From: Streptomyces sp. NBC_01116
GTDB lineage: Bacteria; Actinomycetota; Actinomycetes; Streptomycetales; Streptomycetaceae
Direction of reading: 5' to 3'
DNA length: 64,000 nucleotides
Assembly (NCBI RefSeq): GCF_041435495.1
Contig: NZ_CP108644.1
Location: 5,069,501-5,133,500, forward strand
Below are positions 51,687-60,328 of the stretch, piece by piece. Both the position numbers and the translations under genes were made by a program. Each line of letters begins with the position of its first letter. Positions within the stretch are counted from its first letter, which is position 1. Below the pieces are notes generated by a model. The model saw only the letters and a program-made list of their open reading frames with translations, ran no database searches and was not told the origin of the DNA.

Positions 51687-52874
51687 TCAGGCGGCCGGCC
51701 GGGCTGCGGTCCGGTCGCGCCAGGGCAGCTCGGCGGTGACGGTCGTCGGCCCGCCCTCCGGCGAGTCCAGGACGAGCACCCCGTCGACCGCGTCGAGCCG
51801 CTCGGCGAGCCCCGCGAGACCCGTACCGCCGTCCATCCGGGCCCCGCCCCCGCCGTCGTCCGTGACCTGGAGCATCAGCCGGTCCCCCGAACGCCACACG
51901 TCGACGGAGGCCGACCGTGCCCCGCTGTGCTTGCTGACGTTCTGGAGGAGCTCCGAGACGGTGAAGTACGCGATGCCCTCGATCGCCTCCGCCGGACGAC
52001 CCCGCAGCCCCACCGACACCTTGACCGGAACCGTGCAGCGGGAGGCGATGGCGGAGAGCGCGGCGTCCAGGCCCCGGTCGGTGAGGACGGCGGGGTGGAT
52101 CCCGCGGGCCAGGTCGCGCAGCTCCTGGAGGGCCACCTTGATCTCGCCGTGGGCCTCGTCGACCATGCGGGCGGCGGCCTCGGGGTCGTCGGTGAGCTTC
52201 TCCTTCGCCAGACCGAGCCCCATGGCGAGGGCGACCAGGCGGGCCTGTGCCCCGTCGTGCAGGTCGCGCTCGATCCGGCGCAGGTCGGCGGCGGCGGTGT
52301 CCACGACCACGCCCCGGTCCGACTCCAGCTCGGCGATGCGCCGCTCCAACTCGTCCGAGGGCGCCAACAGCCCCCGCGCCATCGCCCGGTCCACCGTCGT
52401 CAGCCCCCGCGTGATGAACGGCAGCACCGGCCACAGGACGAACAGGCTCACCAGCGTCACCGCGAACGTCAGCACTCCCCACGGCAGTCGGACGAACCCG
52501 TACAGCAACGCCCGCCAGCCCACCGGGTCCTTGAGCCCCGCCCACAGCCGGACGAAGAACCCCTGCCCCCGGTGGCCGCGCGCCGGCGGACTCGGCTCCT
52601 CGACCCGCACACCGAGCATCCGCCGCGCCCGCCACCGCTCCAGCCGGCCCAGCAGCCGGGAGCCCTGGAGCCCGCCGACCAGCAGCGGCAGCCCGATCAC
52701 GGTGACGGAGAGCCCGGCGCCGACGGCGATCACGACCACCGTGTAGACGAACCCGACGACGGCCAACGGCAGATTGGCGAGCAGATACCCGACCTCCCGC
52801 CAGGTCCACCGGTCGAGGGCGAAGCGGGCGGGCGGCGGCAGGTCGGGATCCGGCACGGAAGGGCTCATGGTCAT
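51687..52874 (-). CDS. Sensor histidine kinase (HisKA_3), copy 2
   Basis: A 395-residue paralogue of the kinase at 50065. It has the same order: membrane sensor domain in two similar halves (WREVGYLLANLPLAVVGFVY and WRALLYGFVRLPWGVLTFAV), RRIERDLHDGAQARLVALA with the phosphoacceptor His near residue 203, and the ATPase with SELLQNVSKHSGA. Its sensor part has diverged, while about 300 bp encoding the dimerisation/phosphotransfer region remain nearly identical to copy 1. ATG 52874 is chosen; ATG 52868 has the better ribosome-site spacing. A strong terminator follows at once. Confidence 0.9.
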   Translation of the reverse strand: MTMSPSVPDPDLPPPARFALDRWTWREVGYLLANLPLAVVGFVYTVVVIAVGAGLSVTVIGLPLLVGGLQGSRLLGRLERWRARRMLGVRVEEPSPPARGHRGQGFFVRLWAGLKDPVGWRALLYGFVRLPWGVLTFAVTLVSLFVLWPVLPFITRGLTTVDRAMARGLLAPSDELERRIAELESDRGVVVDTAAADLRRIERDLHDGAQARLVALAMGLGLAKEKLTDDPEAAARMVDEAHGEIKVALQELRDLARGIHPAVLTDRGLDAALSAIASRCTVPVKVSVGLRGRPAEAIEGIAYFTVSELLQNVSKHSGARSASVDVWRSGDRLMLQVTDDGGGGARMDGGTGLAGLAERLDAVDGVLVLDSPEGGPTTVTAELPWRDRTAARPAA

Positions 52875-53057
52875 ACCCCCAGCCTGCCGGGCCGCACGCG
52901 CGCCCACCATGGGGCTCATGGGTGGGGTGAAGTAGGGATAACCCCACCTGATGCCCGACGCGGCTGCTTACGCTCCGTTTACCAGGCCCTAGACTCCCGT
53001 GCGTACAGAAGCAGGTGCGCGGGACAGATGCGGACGATGAGGGAGCGAGGGGCGGAC

Positions 53058-53564
53058 GTGGCCGACGTTACGGACGTGACCGGCGTGGCGGACGCCGTGG
53101 GCATGACCGGCGCGCCCGGCGCATCCGGTGTGCCCGGTGTGCCCGGTGCGCCCGGAGGGTCAGGCGTTCCGGTGGACGGGGCCACCGCACTCGCCTCGGA
53201 GTACTTCCAGAACTATTCGGTCATCGGCCTGCTCGCCCTGGTCGGCGTCCTGTTCGTCGCCGTGGCCTTCGGGGCGGGACGCCTGCTGCGCCCCGTCGTC
53301 CCCACCCCGGAGAAGCTCCTCACCTACGAATGCGGCGTCGACCCGGTCGGCGAGGGCTGGGCGCACACCCAGGTCCGCTACTACGTCTACGCGTTCCTGT
53401 ACGTGATCTTCGCCGTCGACTCCATCTTCCTGTTCCCGTGGGCCACGGTGTTCGCGGCGCCCGGATACGGCGCGACGACCCTGATCGAAATGTTCATCTT
53501 CCTCGGCTTCCTGGCCGTGGGACTGCTCTACGCATGGAAGAAGGGCGTCCTCGCATGGGCCTGA
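53058..53564 (+). CDS. nuoA2: NADH-quinone oxidoreductase subunit A, second cluster
   Basis: About 168 residues. Three membrane helices carry the NuoA hallmarks, including TYECGVDPVGEGW near residue 92 and YYVYAFLYVIFAVDSIFLFP. The first 45 residues are a repetitive Val/Asp/Gly/Pro run (VADVTDVTGVADAVG, GVPGVPGAPGG), absent from ordinary NuoA. GTG 53058 is supported by GAGGGG 5-6 nt upstream; ATG 53028 and 53037 are alternatives. It opens the second nuo cluster and overlaps nuoB2 by 10 bp. Confidence 0.9.
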   Translation: MADVTDVTGVADAVGMTGAPGASGVPGVPGAPGGSGVPVDGATALASEYFQNYSVIGLLALVGVLFVAVAFGAGRLLRPVVPTPEKLLTYECGVDPVGEGWAHTQVRYYVYAFLYVIFAVDSIFLFPWATVFAAPGYGATTLIEMFIFLGFLAVGLLYAWKKGVLAWA

Positions 53565-54247
53565 CGAGCCGGCCGACCCCCGCATCGCAGCAGCCCGCGC
53601 CCCCGCCGCCACCGTCCGACCCGGTCCTCCTTCCCGAGCCCAAGCGGCTCGGAGTGCTCTCCCGGCTCGCACCGGAGCCCATGAAGGTCGTCCTCAACTG
53701 GGGCCGTCGCTACAGCCTCTGGGTCTTCAACTTCGGACTCGCCTGCTGCGCCATCGAATTCATCGCCGCGTCCATGGCGCGCCACGACTTCATCCGGCTC
53801 GGCGTGATCCCCTTCGCCCCCGGCCCCCGTCAGGCCGACCTCATGATCGTGTCCGGCACGGTGACGGACAAGATGGCCCCGGCCGTGAAGCGGCTGTACG
53901 AGCAGATGCCCGAACCGAAGTACGTCATCTCCTTCGGCGCCTGCTCCAACTGCGGCGGCCCCTACTGGGACTCGTACTCCGTGACCAAGGGCGTCGACCA
54001 GATCATCCCCGTCGATGTGTACGTACCCGGCTGCCCGCCCCGGCCCGAGGCGCTGCTCCAGGGCATTCTCAAGCTCCAGGAGAAGATCGCGCGCGAATCG
54101 CTCGCCGAGCGGTACGCCACCGGGGTCGCCGAGGCCAAGGGCGGGGGCCCGTCCACCGAGGCCCTGCGCAGCGGCCTGGTGTCCGCTCCCACGGCACCGG
54201 CCGCGGCACCCGCTCCGACGTCGGGCCCGACGGAGGAGCGGCGATGA
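53555..54247 (+). CDS. nuoB2: NADH-quinone oxidoreductase subunit B, second cluster
   Basis: A 230-residue peripheral subunit that carries the terminal [4Fe-4S] cluster N2 next to the quinone site. All four ligands are present: the tandem cysteines in FGLACCAIEF near residue 63, GACSNCGG near 128, and VPGCPPRPEAL near 158. The core is normal but there are Pro-rich extensions at both ends. It overlaps nuoC2 by 4 bp. Because N2 needs NuoD in every known complex I, the absence of nuoD from this cluster matters for what this protein docks to. Confidence 0.93.
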   Translation: MGLTSRPTPASQQPAPPPPPSDPVLLPEPKRLGVLSRLAPEPMKVVLNWGRRYSLWVFNFGLACCAIEFIAASMARHDFIRLGVIPFAPGPRQADLMIVSGTVTDKMAPAVKRLYEQMPEPKYVISFGACSNCGGPYWDSYSVTKGVDQIIPVDVYVPGCPPRPEALLQGILKLQEKIARESLAERYATGVAEAKGGGPSTEALRSGLVSAPTAPAAAPAPTSGPTEERR

Positions 54248-55647
54248 GCGACGGCGACCGGCACACGGAATCCGCGGCCGAGGCCGCCTACGGTCGGCTG
54301 CCGGACGCGGTCACCGACCTGTTCGGCGACGAGGCCACGGCGGAGTCCGCGTACGACCTGCTGACCGTCGACGTCCCCGCCGCCGGCTGGCTCACCGCGC
54401 TGCGGACCGCCCGCGACGGACTCGGGTGCACCTACTTCGACTGGCTCAGCGCCGTGGACGAACCGGGCGTCGGCTTCCGGGTCAGTGCCCATGTCGCGGC
54501 CGTGGGCACGGGTACGGTGCGGCGGCTGATGGTACGCACGACCGTGCCGCACGACGCGGCGGTCCTGCCCAGCGCCATCGACGTCTACGCGGGCGCGGCC
54601 TGGCACGAGCGCGAGACGCACGAGATGTTCGGCGTCTCCTTCGAGGGCCACCCCCATCTCGTACCGCTGCTCCTGCCGGAAGGCTTCGAGGGCCATCCGT
54701 TGCGCAAGGACTTCGTCCTGGCCGCGCGCGTCGCCAAGGCCTGGCCCGGGGCCAAGGAACCTGGGGAGCCGGCGGAGGGACACACCGGCCCCAAGCGTCG
54801 CGCGATGCTCCCGCCCGGCGTCCCCGACCCGAACGAATGGGGCCCCCTGAAGGGCCAACTCCCCCCGGCCGCCGCCCGCCCGGGCCGCGCCGCCCGACCC
54901 GCGGCCGACCGCCCGCCCCGCCGTACCCGCACCGCGGGCGAGGGCTCGGCGGCACAACGCCCCACGGCGAGCGGACCGGACACCGCCTCGGCTGCCGGAA
55001 CGGGGCCCTCCGCGCCTCAGGACGCGTCCGCGCCCCCGGAGACGCCTACGACGACCACGCAGCCGACTGCCACCACGCCCCCGCAGGAGCCTCCGACGAC
55101 CACCCGTCCGCGCCGTTCCCGGTCGGCGTCCGAGGGCTCGGCGAGCCAACAGCCGTCCCCGGACGCCCCCGCGGCACCCCCGGCCGCTCCGGCGCGCCGC
55201 TCCCGGTCGGCGTCGGGCGGCTCGGCCAGTCAGCGCCCGGGGTCGGACGGGCCCGCGCCCGGGGAGACCTCAGGGCCTCCGCCCCGGGTGCGCAGCACGG
55301 ACGCCCCGTGGCACGACGCCCAACCGGCTTTCCGTGAACCGGCCTCCGACGAACGGCCCTCCGACGAACGGCCCTCCGGAGACCGGCCCTCCGGAGAACA
55401 GGAGAGCCCGGAATCCGGTTCTCCGGACGCGTCTGCTCAGCCGCTCCGGCGGGCCGCCGAGTCCGAAGGCGAGCCCGCACCCACGGACGAACCCACCCCC
55501 GCCTCCGACGAAGCCGCTCCCGACGAAGCCGCCCCTGACGAGGCAGCCCCCGCCCCGGACAAGCCCGCCCCGGACAAGCCCGCCCCGGACAAGCCCGCCC
55601 CGGGCCACTCCGCCCCAGACCACCCCGCCGGAGGCGATCCCGAGTGA
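54244..55647 (+). CDS. nuoC2: NADH-quinone oxidoreductase subunit C, second cluster, with long disordered tail
   Basis: A 467-residue protein. Residues about 20-185 are the 30-kDa complex I subunit fold, with the signature WHERETHEMFGVSFEGHP followed by LPLRKDF-like HPLRKDFVLA. The remaining 280 residues are low-complexity Pro/Ala/Asp/Glu/Ser sequence with short repeats (ASEGSASQ, PSDERPSDERPSG, DEAAPDEAAP, PDKPAPDKPAP). Normal NuoC is about 180-220 residues. The tail has no NuoD-like catalytic motifs, so it is not a C-D fusion. It overlaps nuoH2 by 4 bp (GTGA). Confidence 0.88.
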   Translation: MSDGDRHTESAAEAAYGRLPDAVTDLFGDEATAESAYDLLTVDVPAAGWLTALRTARDGLGCTYFDWLSAVDEPGVGFRVSAHVAAVGTGTVRRLMVRTTVPHDAAVLPSAIDVYAGAAWHERETHEMFGVSFEGHPHLVPLLLPEGFEGHPLRKDFVLAARVAKAWPGAKEPGEPAEGHTGPKRRAMLPPGVPDPNEWGPLKGQLPPAAARPGRAARPAADRPPRRTRTAGEGSAAQRPTASGPDTASAAGTGPSAPQDASAPPETPTTTTQPTATTPPQEPPTTTRPRRSRSASEGSASQQPSPDAPAAPPAAPARRSRSASGGSASQRPGSDGPAPGETSGPPPRVRSTDAPWHDAQPAFREPASDERPSDERPSGDRPSGEQESPESGSPDASAQPLRRAAESEGEPAPTDEPTPASDEAAPDEAAPDEAAPAPDKPAPDKPAPDKPAPGHSAPDHPAGGDPE

Positions 55648-56606
55648 ACGACGTGTCCGACGTCGCCCTCCGACTGGCCATCGTCTTCGTCGTGTTCCTG
55701 GTCGCCCCCCTCCTCGTGGGCCAGACGGAACACAAGGTGATGGCCCACATGCAGGGCCGCCTGGGCCCCATGTACGCAGGCGGCTTCCACGGCTGGGCCC
55801 AGCTCGTCGCGGACGGCGTGAAGTTCGCGCAGAAGGAGGACGTGGTCCCGGCCGCCGCCGACCGCCGCGTCTTCCAGCTCGCCCCCGCCGTCGCCCTCCT
55901 CCCGTACCTCCTCGTCCTCGTGGTCATCCCCGTCGGCCCCGGCGCGGTCGGCCAGGCCGTCGACGCGGGCATCTTCTTCGTGCTCGCCGTGATGGGCATC
56001 GGCGTCCTCGGCTCGCTCATGGCGGGCTGGGCCTCCGCCAACAAGTTCTCCCTCCTCGGCGGTCTCCGTACCGCCGCGCAGCTCCTCTCCTACGAGCTGC
56101 CCATGCTCCTGGCCGCCGCCTCCGTGGCCATGGCGGCCGGGACGGTCTCGCTGACCGGCATCCTCGACGCCTTCGCGTGGTGGTGGCTGCCCTGGCAGAT
56201 CGTCGGCGCCCTGGTCTTCTTCGTCGCCGGTCTCGCCGAGCTGCAGCGTCCGCCGTTCGACATGCCGGTGGCCGACTCCGAGATCATCTTCGGCGCGTAC
56301 ACCGAGTACACCGGTCTGCGCTTCGCCCTGTTCCTGCTCGCCGAGTACGCCGGCATCGTCGTCCTGTGCGCGCTGACCACCGTCCTGTTCCTCGGCGGCT
56401 GGCACGGACCGTTCGGCGCCGACGGGCTCGGCTGGCTCTGGACCGTCCTCAAGACCGCCCTCCTCGCGTTCGTCGTCATCTGGCTGCGCGTCAGCTATCC
56501 GCGCCTGCGTGAGGACCAGTTGCAGAGGCTCGCCTGGACCACCCTCGTCCCGCTCGCCCTCGCGCAGATCGCGCTCACCGGCATCGTGAAGGTGGCGATC
56601 AACTGA
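55644..56606 (+). CDS. nuoH2: NADH-quinone oxidoreductase subunit H, second cluster
   Basis: A 320-residue membrane subunit with about eight helices that forms the heel of complex I and part of the quinone chamber. Key sequences are RLGPMYAGGFHGWAQLVADG near residue 33, KEDVVPAAADRRVF, LAELQRPPFDMPVADSEIIF near 192, and AYTEYTGLRFALFLLAEYAG. The usual ERxPFDLPEAESE block is changed to LQRPPFDMPVADSE but keeps the acidic residues. The absence of nuoD between C and H is notable, as D, E, F and G usually lie there. Confidence 0.93.
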   Translation: MNDVSDVALRLAIVFVVFLVAPLLVGQTEHKVMAHMQGRLGPMYAGGFHGWAQLVADGVKFAQKEDVVPAAADRRVFQLAPAVALLPYLLVLVVIPVGPGAVGQAVDAGIFFVLAVMGIGVLGSLMAGWASANKFSLLGGLRTAAQLLSYELPMLLAAASVAMAAGTVSLTGILDAFAWWWLPWQIVGALVFFVAGLAELQRPPFDMPVADSEIIFGAYTEYTGLRFALFLLAEYAGIVVLCALTTVLFLGGWHGPFGADGLGWLWTVLKTALLAFVVIWLRVSYPRLREDQLQRLAWTTLVPLALAQIALTGIVKVAIN

Positions 56607-57196
56607 TGTCCCCGATCCCCGGATCCGGCCTGGCCAAGGGCCTTGCCGTCACCCTGCGCACGATGACGAGGAAGACCGTCACCGCGCAGTACCCGGACAC
56701 CCAGCCCGAACTCCCGCCCCGCTCCCGCGGTGTCATCGGGCTGTTCGAGGAGAACTGCACGGTCTGCATGCTCTGCGCCCGTGAGTGCCCCGACTGGTGC
56801 ATCTACATCGACTCCCACAAGGAGACGTCGCCGCCCGCCGCCCCCGGCGGCCGTGAGCGCAGCCGGAACGTCCTCGACCGCTTCGCCATCGACTTCTCCC
56901 TCTGCATGTACTGCGGTATCTGCATCGAGGTGTGCCCCTTCGACGCGCTGTTCTGGTCACCCGAGTTCGAGTACGCGGAAACGGACATCCACGAACTCAC
57001 CCACGAGCGCGACAAGCTCCGCGAGTGGATGTGGACCGTGCCGGAGCCGCCCGCCCTCGACCCCGGTGCCGAGGAGCCGAAGGAGGTCGCCGCCGCCCGC
57101 AAGGCGGCGGACAAGCTCGCCGCCCAACGCGCCCAGGAGCAGCAGGAGCAGCGGAACCAGCAGGAACAGGCAGAAGAGAAGGGAGGGACCCCGTGA
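56606..57196 (+). CDS. nuoI2: NADH-quinone oxidoreductase subunit I, second cluster
   Basis: A 196-residue protein with two [4Fe-4S] clusters (N6a and N6b). The ligand motifs are CTVCMLCARECPDWC near residue 52 and CMYCGICIEVCPFDA near 102. It passes electrons toward NuoB. The C-terminus is a Gln/Glu/Arg-rich helix (AQEQQEQRNQQEQAEEK), not usual for NuoI. In ferredoxin-driven complexes the electrons are thought to enter near this subunit. ATG overlaps the nuoH2 stop by one base and the end overlaps nuoJ2. Confidence 0.94.
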   Translation: MSPIPGSGLAKGLAVTLRTMTRKTVTAQYPDTQPELPPRSRGVIGLFEENCTVCMLCARECPDWCIYIDSHKETSPPAAPGGRERSRNVLDRFAIDFSLCMYCGICIEVCPFDALFWSPEFEYAETDIHELTHERDKLREWMWTVPEPPALDPGAEEPKEVAAARKAADKLAAQRAQEQQEQRNQQEQAEEKGGTP

Positions 57197-57885
57197 TGCT
57201 GCTCAACGCCACCGCCACCGTGGGCGCCACCGCCACCGCTGCCGCAGGCGACCATCCCGGCTTCCTCTCCCCGTCCGGCGTCGAGATCGCGTTCCTCCTC
57301 GTCGGCCTCGCCACCCTCGGCGCCGCCGTCATCACCGTCACGACCAAGCAACTGGTGCACGCCGCGCTCTGGCTCGTCGTGGCGCTCGGCGGACTGGCCG
57401 TCGAGTACCTCCTGCTCACCGCGGAGTTCATCGCCTGGGTGCAGGTACTGATCTACGTCGGTTCCGTCGTCGTCCTCCTCCTCTTCGGCCTGATGCTCAC
57501 CCGGGCCCCCATCGGCCGCTCCCCGGACGCCGATTCGGGCAACCGGTGGGTCGCCCTCGGGGTGGCCGCCACCGCGGCGGCGGCCCTCGTCTGGGTCGTG
57601 GTCGACGCCTTCCGCACCACCTGGATCGACCTCGACGGGCCGGCCCAGGGCTCCACCGAGGTCACCGGCGCCTTCCTGTTCCGGAACTGGGTGCTGCCCT
57701 TCGAGGCGCTCTCCGTCCTGCTTCTCGCCGCCCTCGTAGGCGCGATCGTCCTGTCCCGCAAGCGCGACACGGACACCACGGTCCGCCCCGCCACCAACGG
57801 CACGGCCAAGGCCCGCACGGTGAAGCCGGGAACACCCGGTACACCCGCCTCGCCCGCCACACCCGGACGGGAGGAGCGGAGCTGA
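57193..57885 (+). CDS. nuoJ2: NADH-quinone oxidoreductase subunit J, second cluster
   Basis: A 230-residue membrane protein with five helices. The TM3 region reads AWVQVLIYVGSVVVLLLFG near residue 78, matching the conserved NuoJ pi-bulge helix. A hydrophilic C-terminal tail (about 195-230) rich in Thr, Pro and Lys follows. GTG 57193, with GGGAGG 6 nt upstream, overlaps the nuoI2 stop; ATG 57196 is the next codon. The end overlaps nuoK2 by one base. Confidence 0.93.
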   Translation: MMLLNATATVGATATAAAGDHPGFLSPSGVEIAFLLVGLATLGAAVITVTTKQLVHAALWLVVALGGLAVEYLLLTAEFIAWVQVLIYVGSVVVLLLFGLMLTRAPIGRSPDADSGNRWVALGVAATAAAALVWVVVDAFRTTWIDLDGPAQGSTEVTGAFLFRNWVLPFEALSVLLLAALVGAIVLSRKRDTDTTVRPATNGTAKARTVKPGTPGTPASPATPGREERS

Positions 57886-58331
57886 TGCATCTCGCCTATC
57901 CCGCCGTGCTCGCCGCCCTCCTCTTCTGCGTCGGCCTCTACGGCGTCCTCGCCCGCCGCAACGCGATCCTGGTCCTGATGTCCGTCGAGCTGATGCTCAA
58001 CGCCGTCAACCTCAACCTCGTCGCCTTCGACGTCTGGCTCCGCGACGCCCTCCACTCCGGCCAGGCACTCACGCTCTTCACCATCGCCATCGCCGCCGCC
58101 GAGATCGGCATCGGTCTCGCGATCGTCCTGGCCGTCTACCGCAACCGGGGCACCTCCGACATCGACCGGCTCCGAGACACCGCCGAGACCGACGACGCCG
58201 AGACGCTCCCCGACACCGCAGAGACCGCCGGTACCGACAGCGCCGACGCAGGCGCCGACGGCACCGAGCCGACCTCCGGCCGGGCGGACGGGACGACAGG
58301 GAAGACGAAGAAGGCAGAGGCCACCACGTGA
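57885..58331 (+). CDS. nuoK2: NADH-quinone oxidoreductase subunit K, second cluster
   Basis: A 148-residue membrane protein with three helices, including SVELMLNAVNLNLVAF near residue 33 and IAAAEIGIGLAIVLAVYRN near 67 with the two buried glutamates of the proton path. Normal NuoK is about 100 residues; here an acidic Asp/Thr/Ala tail of about 50 residues follows. It is translationally coupled on both sides. Confidence 0.94.
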   Translation: MHLAYPAVLAALLFCVGLYGVLARRNAILVLMSVELMLNAVNLNLVAFDVWLRDALHSGQALTLFTIAIAAAEIGIGLAIVLAVYRNRGTSDIDRLRDTAETDDAETLPDTAETAGTDSADAGADGTEPTSGRADGTTGKTKKAEATT

Positions 58332-60328
58332 CCACCACGACCCTCGCCGCCCTCGTCCCCCTCCTGCCGTTCCTCGGGGCCATCGCCGGGCTCGCCGTCG
58401 GCCGCACCGCCCCCGGTTTCGTCCGTCCGCTGGCGATCCTCCCGACCCTCACCGCGGCCGTTCTCGCCGTGGTCGTCGCCGTCCGCCAGGGCGGCGGCCC
58501 GGCCATCGACGCCGCGACCCGGCTCACGCCCACCGGCTCGGTCCCGATCGACCTGGCGCTGCACCTCGACGGCTTCGCCGTTCTGGTCGCCGTCCTCGTC
58601 ACCGTCGTCGCCACCTGCGTACAGCTCTACTCCACGGCCTACCTCCGCGACGACGCCCGCTACCCCTCCTACGCGGCCCTCGTCTCCCTCTTCACCTCCG
58701 CGATGCTGCTGGTCGTCTACTCGGGCGACCTGATGGTGCTCCTGGTCGGCTGGGAGATCATGGGCATCTGCTCGTACTTCCTCGTCGGCCACTACTGGGA
58801 GACGCCCGAGGCCCGGGCCGCCTCCCTCAAGGCCTTCCTGGTCACCAAGCTCGGCGACGTCCCCTTCCTGATCGGTCTGTTCGCGCTCGCCGCCGACACC
58901 GGCAGCTTCCGGATCACCAAGATCCTCGCCGCCGTCGGCAACGGCGGACTCGACCACCCCACGGTCATCGCCCTGCTGCTCCTCGCGGGCGTCGCGGGCA
59001 AGTCGGCCCAATTCCCCCTGCACACCTGGCTGCCCGACGCGATGGCCGGCCCCACCCCCGTCTCCGCGCTCATCCACGCCGCGACGATGGTCGCCGCCGG
59101 CATCTACTTCGTGGCCCGTCTGCTGCCCGTCTTCGCGGCCTCCGGCGCGGCGCTCGTCGTCCTCGCCGTGATGGCCGCCGTCACGATGATCGGGTCCGGA
59201 CTCGCCGCCCTCGCCCAGGACGACATCAAACGCGTCCTCGCCTACTCGACCATCGGCCAGCTCGGCTACATGTCGGGCGCCCTGGCCGTCGGCGACCGGG
59301 GCGCGGCGGTCTTCCACCTGATCTCGCACGGTGCGTTCAAAGCGGTCCTCTTCCTCGCCGCGGGCGTCGTCATCCACGCGGCGGGCACCAACTCGCTCGC
59401 CGCCATGTCCCGGATGGGAGGCCTCGCCCGCCGTATCCCGGACGCCTTCTGGACGATGACCGTCGCGCTCCTCGCGCTGGCCGCCATCCCGCCGTTCGCC
59501 GGCTTCTTCTCCAAGGAAGCCGTCCTCGTCGCCGCCGAGCACACCGCCCTCGGGGACCGGAGCGTCGCCCCGGCCGCCGCGGGCTGGACGATCCTGGTCG
59601 CCGGGCTCCTCGCCGCCGTCCTGACCGCCGCCTACGCCGCACGCCTCTGGCTCCTCGCCTTCCGCGGGCGCGGCGCGGAAGTCCCCGACCACGGCAAGCA
59701 GCCCGCCGCCATGACCTCCGTCCTGTGGATCCTGGCCGTCCCCACCATCGGCTTCGGCGTCACCGTCGGCATGATCGGGGACTGGTTCGACGGGCACGAC
59801 CTCACGCCGTCCCTCACCACCGCCGTCCTCTCCACCGGCGTCACGCTCGTCGGCGGCCTCGTCACCTACGGCGCGTGGCGCCACACCACCGCCCTCGCCG
59901 CCCGCACCCCCATCGGCGCCGTCACCGCCCACCCCGGTGTCGAACCCGCCCTCGTCGAAGCCGAGGCCATGACGTCCCACACCGCCGTCTACGGCACCAT
60001 CGCGGGCGCTCCCGACCCGGCCGACCCCGGCAGGCTGCTCCTCGGGCGGCTGCACCGCCACGCGGTCACCGGCTTCCACCTCGACGCCCTGTACACGATG
60101 CTGTTCGTCCGGCCCGTCCAGGGAGCAGCCCGGCTCGTCCGCTTCCTGGACCGCGAGGTCGTCGACACCTACGTCAACGGATCGGGCGCCGTCACGCGCC
60201 TCCTCGGCACCGCCGTCCGCCGGGCCCAGACCGGCAACGTGCAGACCTACGTCAGCGCCCTGCTCGCCGGGTCCCTCGTCCTGGCGATCGCCGCCGTCGT
60301 CTTCGCCAACGTCAACGCGGGGTCGTGA
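58328..60328 (+). CDS. nuoL2: NADH-quinone oxidoreductase subunit L, second cluster
   Basis: A 666-residue antiporter-like subunit. It has the glutamate in LVGWEIMGICSYFLVG near residue 141, the lysine in GKSAQFPLHTWLPDAM near 222 and IHAATMVAAGIYF. The long lateral helix region near the C-terminus is present (VDTYVNGSGAVTRLLGTAVR). Length is usual for NuoL. GTG start overlaps nuoK2 by 4 bp and the end overlaps nuoM2 as GTGA. All charged residues for pumping are retained, so this cluster's membrane arm looks functional. Confidence 0.95.
   Translation: MTTTTLAALVPLLPFLGAIAGLAVGRTAPGFVRPLAILPTLTAAVLAVVVAVRQGGGPAIDAATRLTPTGSVPIDLALHLDGFAVLVAVLVTVVATCVQLYSTAYLRDDARYPSYAALVSLFTSAMLLVVYSGDLMVLLVGWEIMGICSYFLVGHYWETPEARAASLKAFLVTKLGDVPFLIGLFALAADTGSFRITKILAAVGNGGLDHPTVIALLLLAGVAGKSAQFPLHTWLPDAMAGPTPVSALIHAATMVAAGIYFVARLLPVFAASGAALVVLAVMAAVTMIGSGLAALAQDDIKRVLAYSTIGQLGYMSGALAVGDRGAAVFHLISHGAFKAVLFLAAGVVIHAAGTNSLAAMSRMGGLARRIPDAFWTMTVALLALAAIPPFAGFFSKEAVLVAAEHTALGDRSVAPAAAGWTILVAGLLAAVLTAAYAARLWLLAFRGRGAEVPDHGKQPAAMTSVLWILAVPTIGFGVTVGMIGDWFDGHDLTPSLTTAVLSTGVTLVGGLVTYGAWRHTTALAARTPIGAVTAHPGVEPALVEAEAMTSHTAVYGTIAGAPDPADPGRLLLGRLHRHAVTGFHLDALYTMLFVRPVQGAARLVRFLDREVVDTYVNGSGAVTRLLGTAVRRAQTGNVQTYVSALLAGSLVLAIAAVVFANVNAGS

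Noticed and set aside
54790..55643. NuoC-NuoD fusion
   Set aside because: The extra sequence is disordered Pro/Ala/Asp repeat without any NuoD motif.
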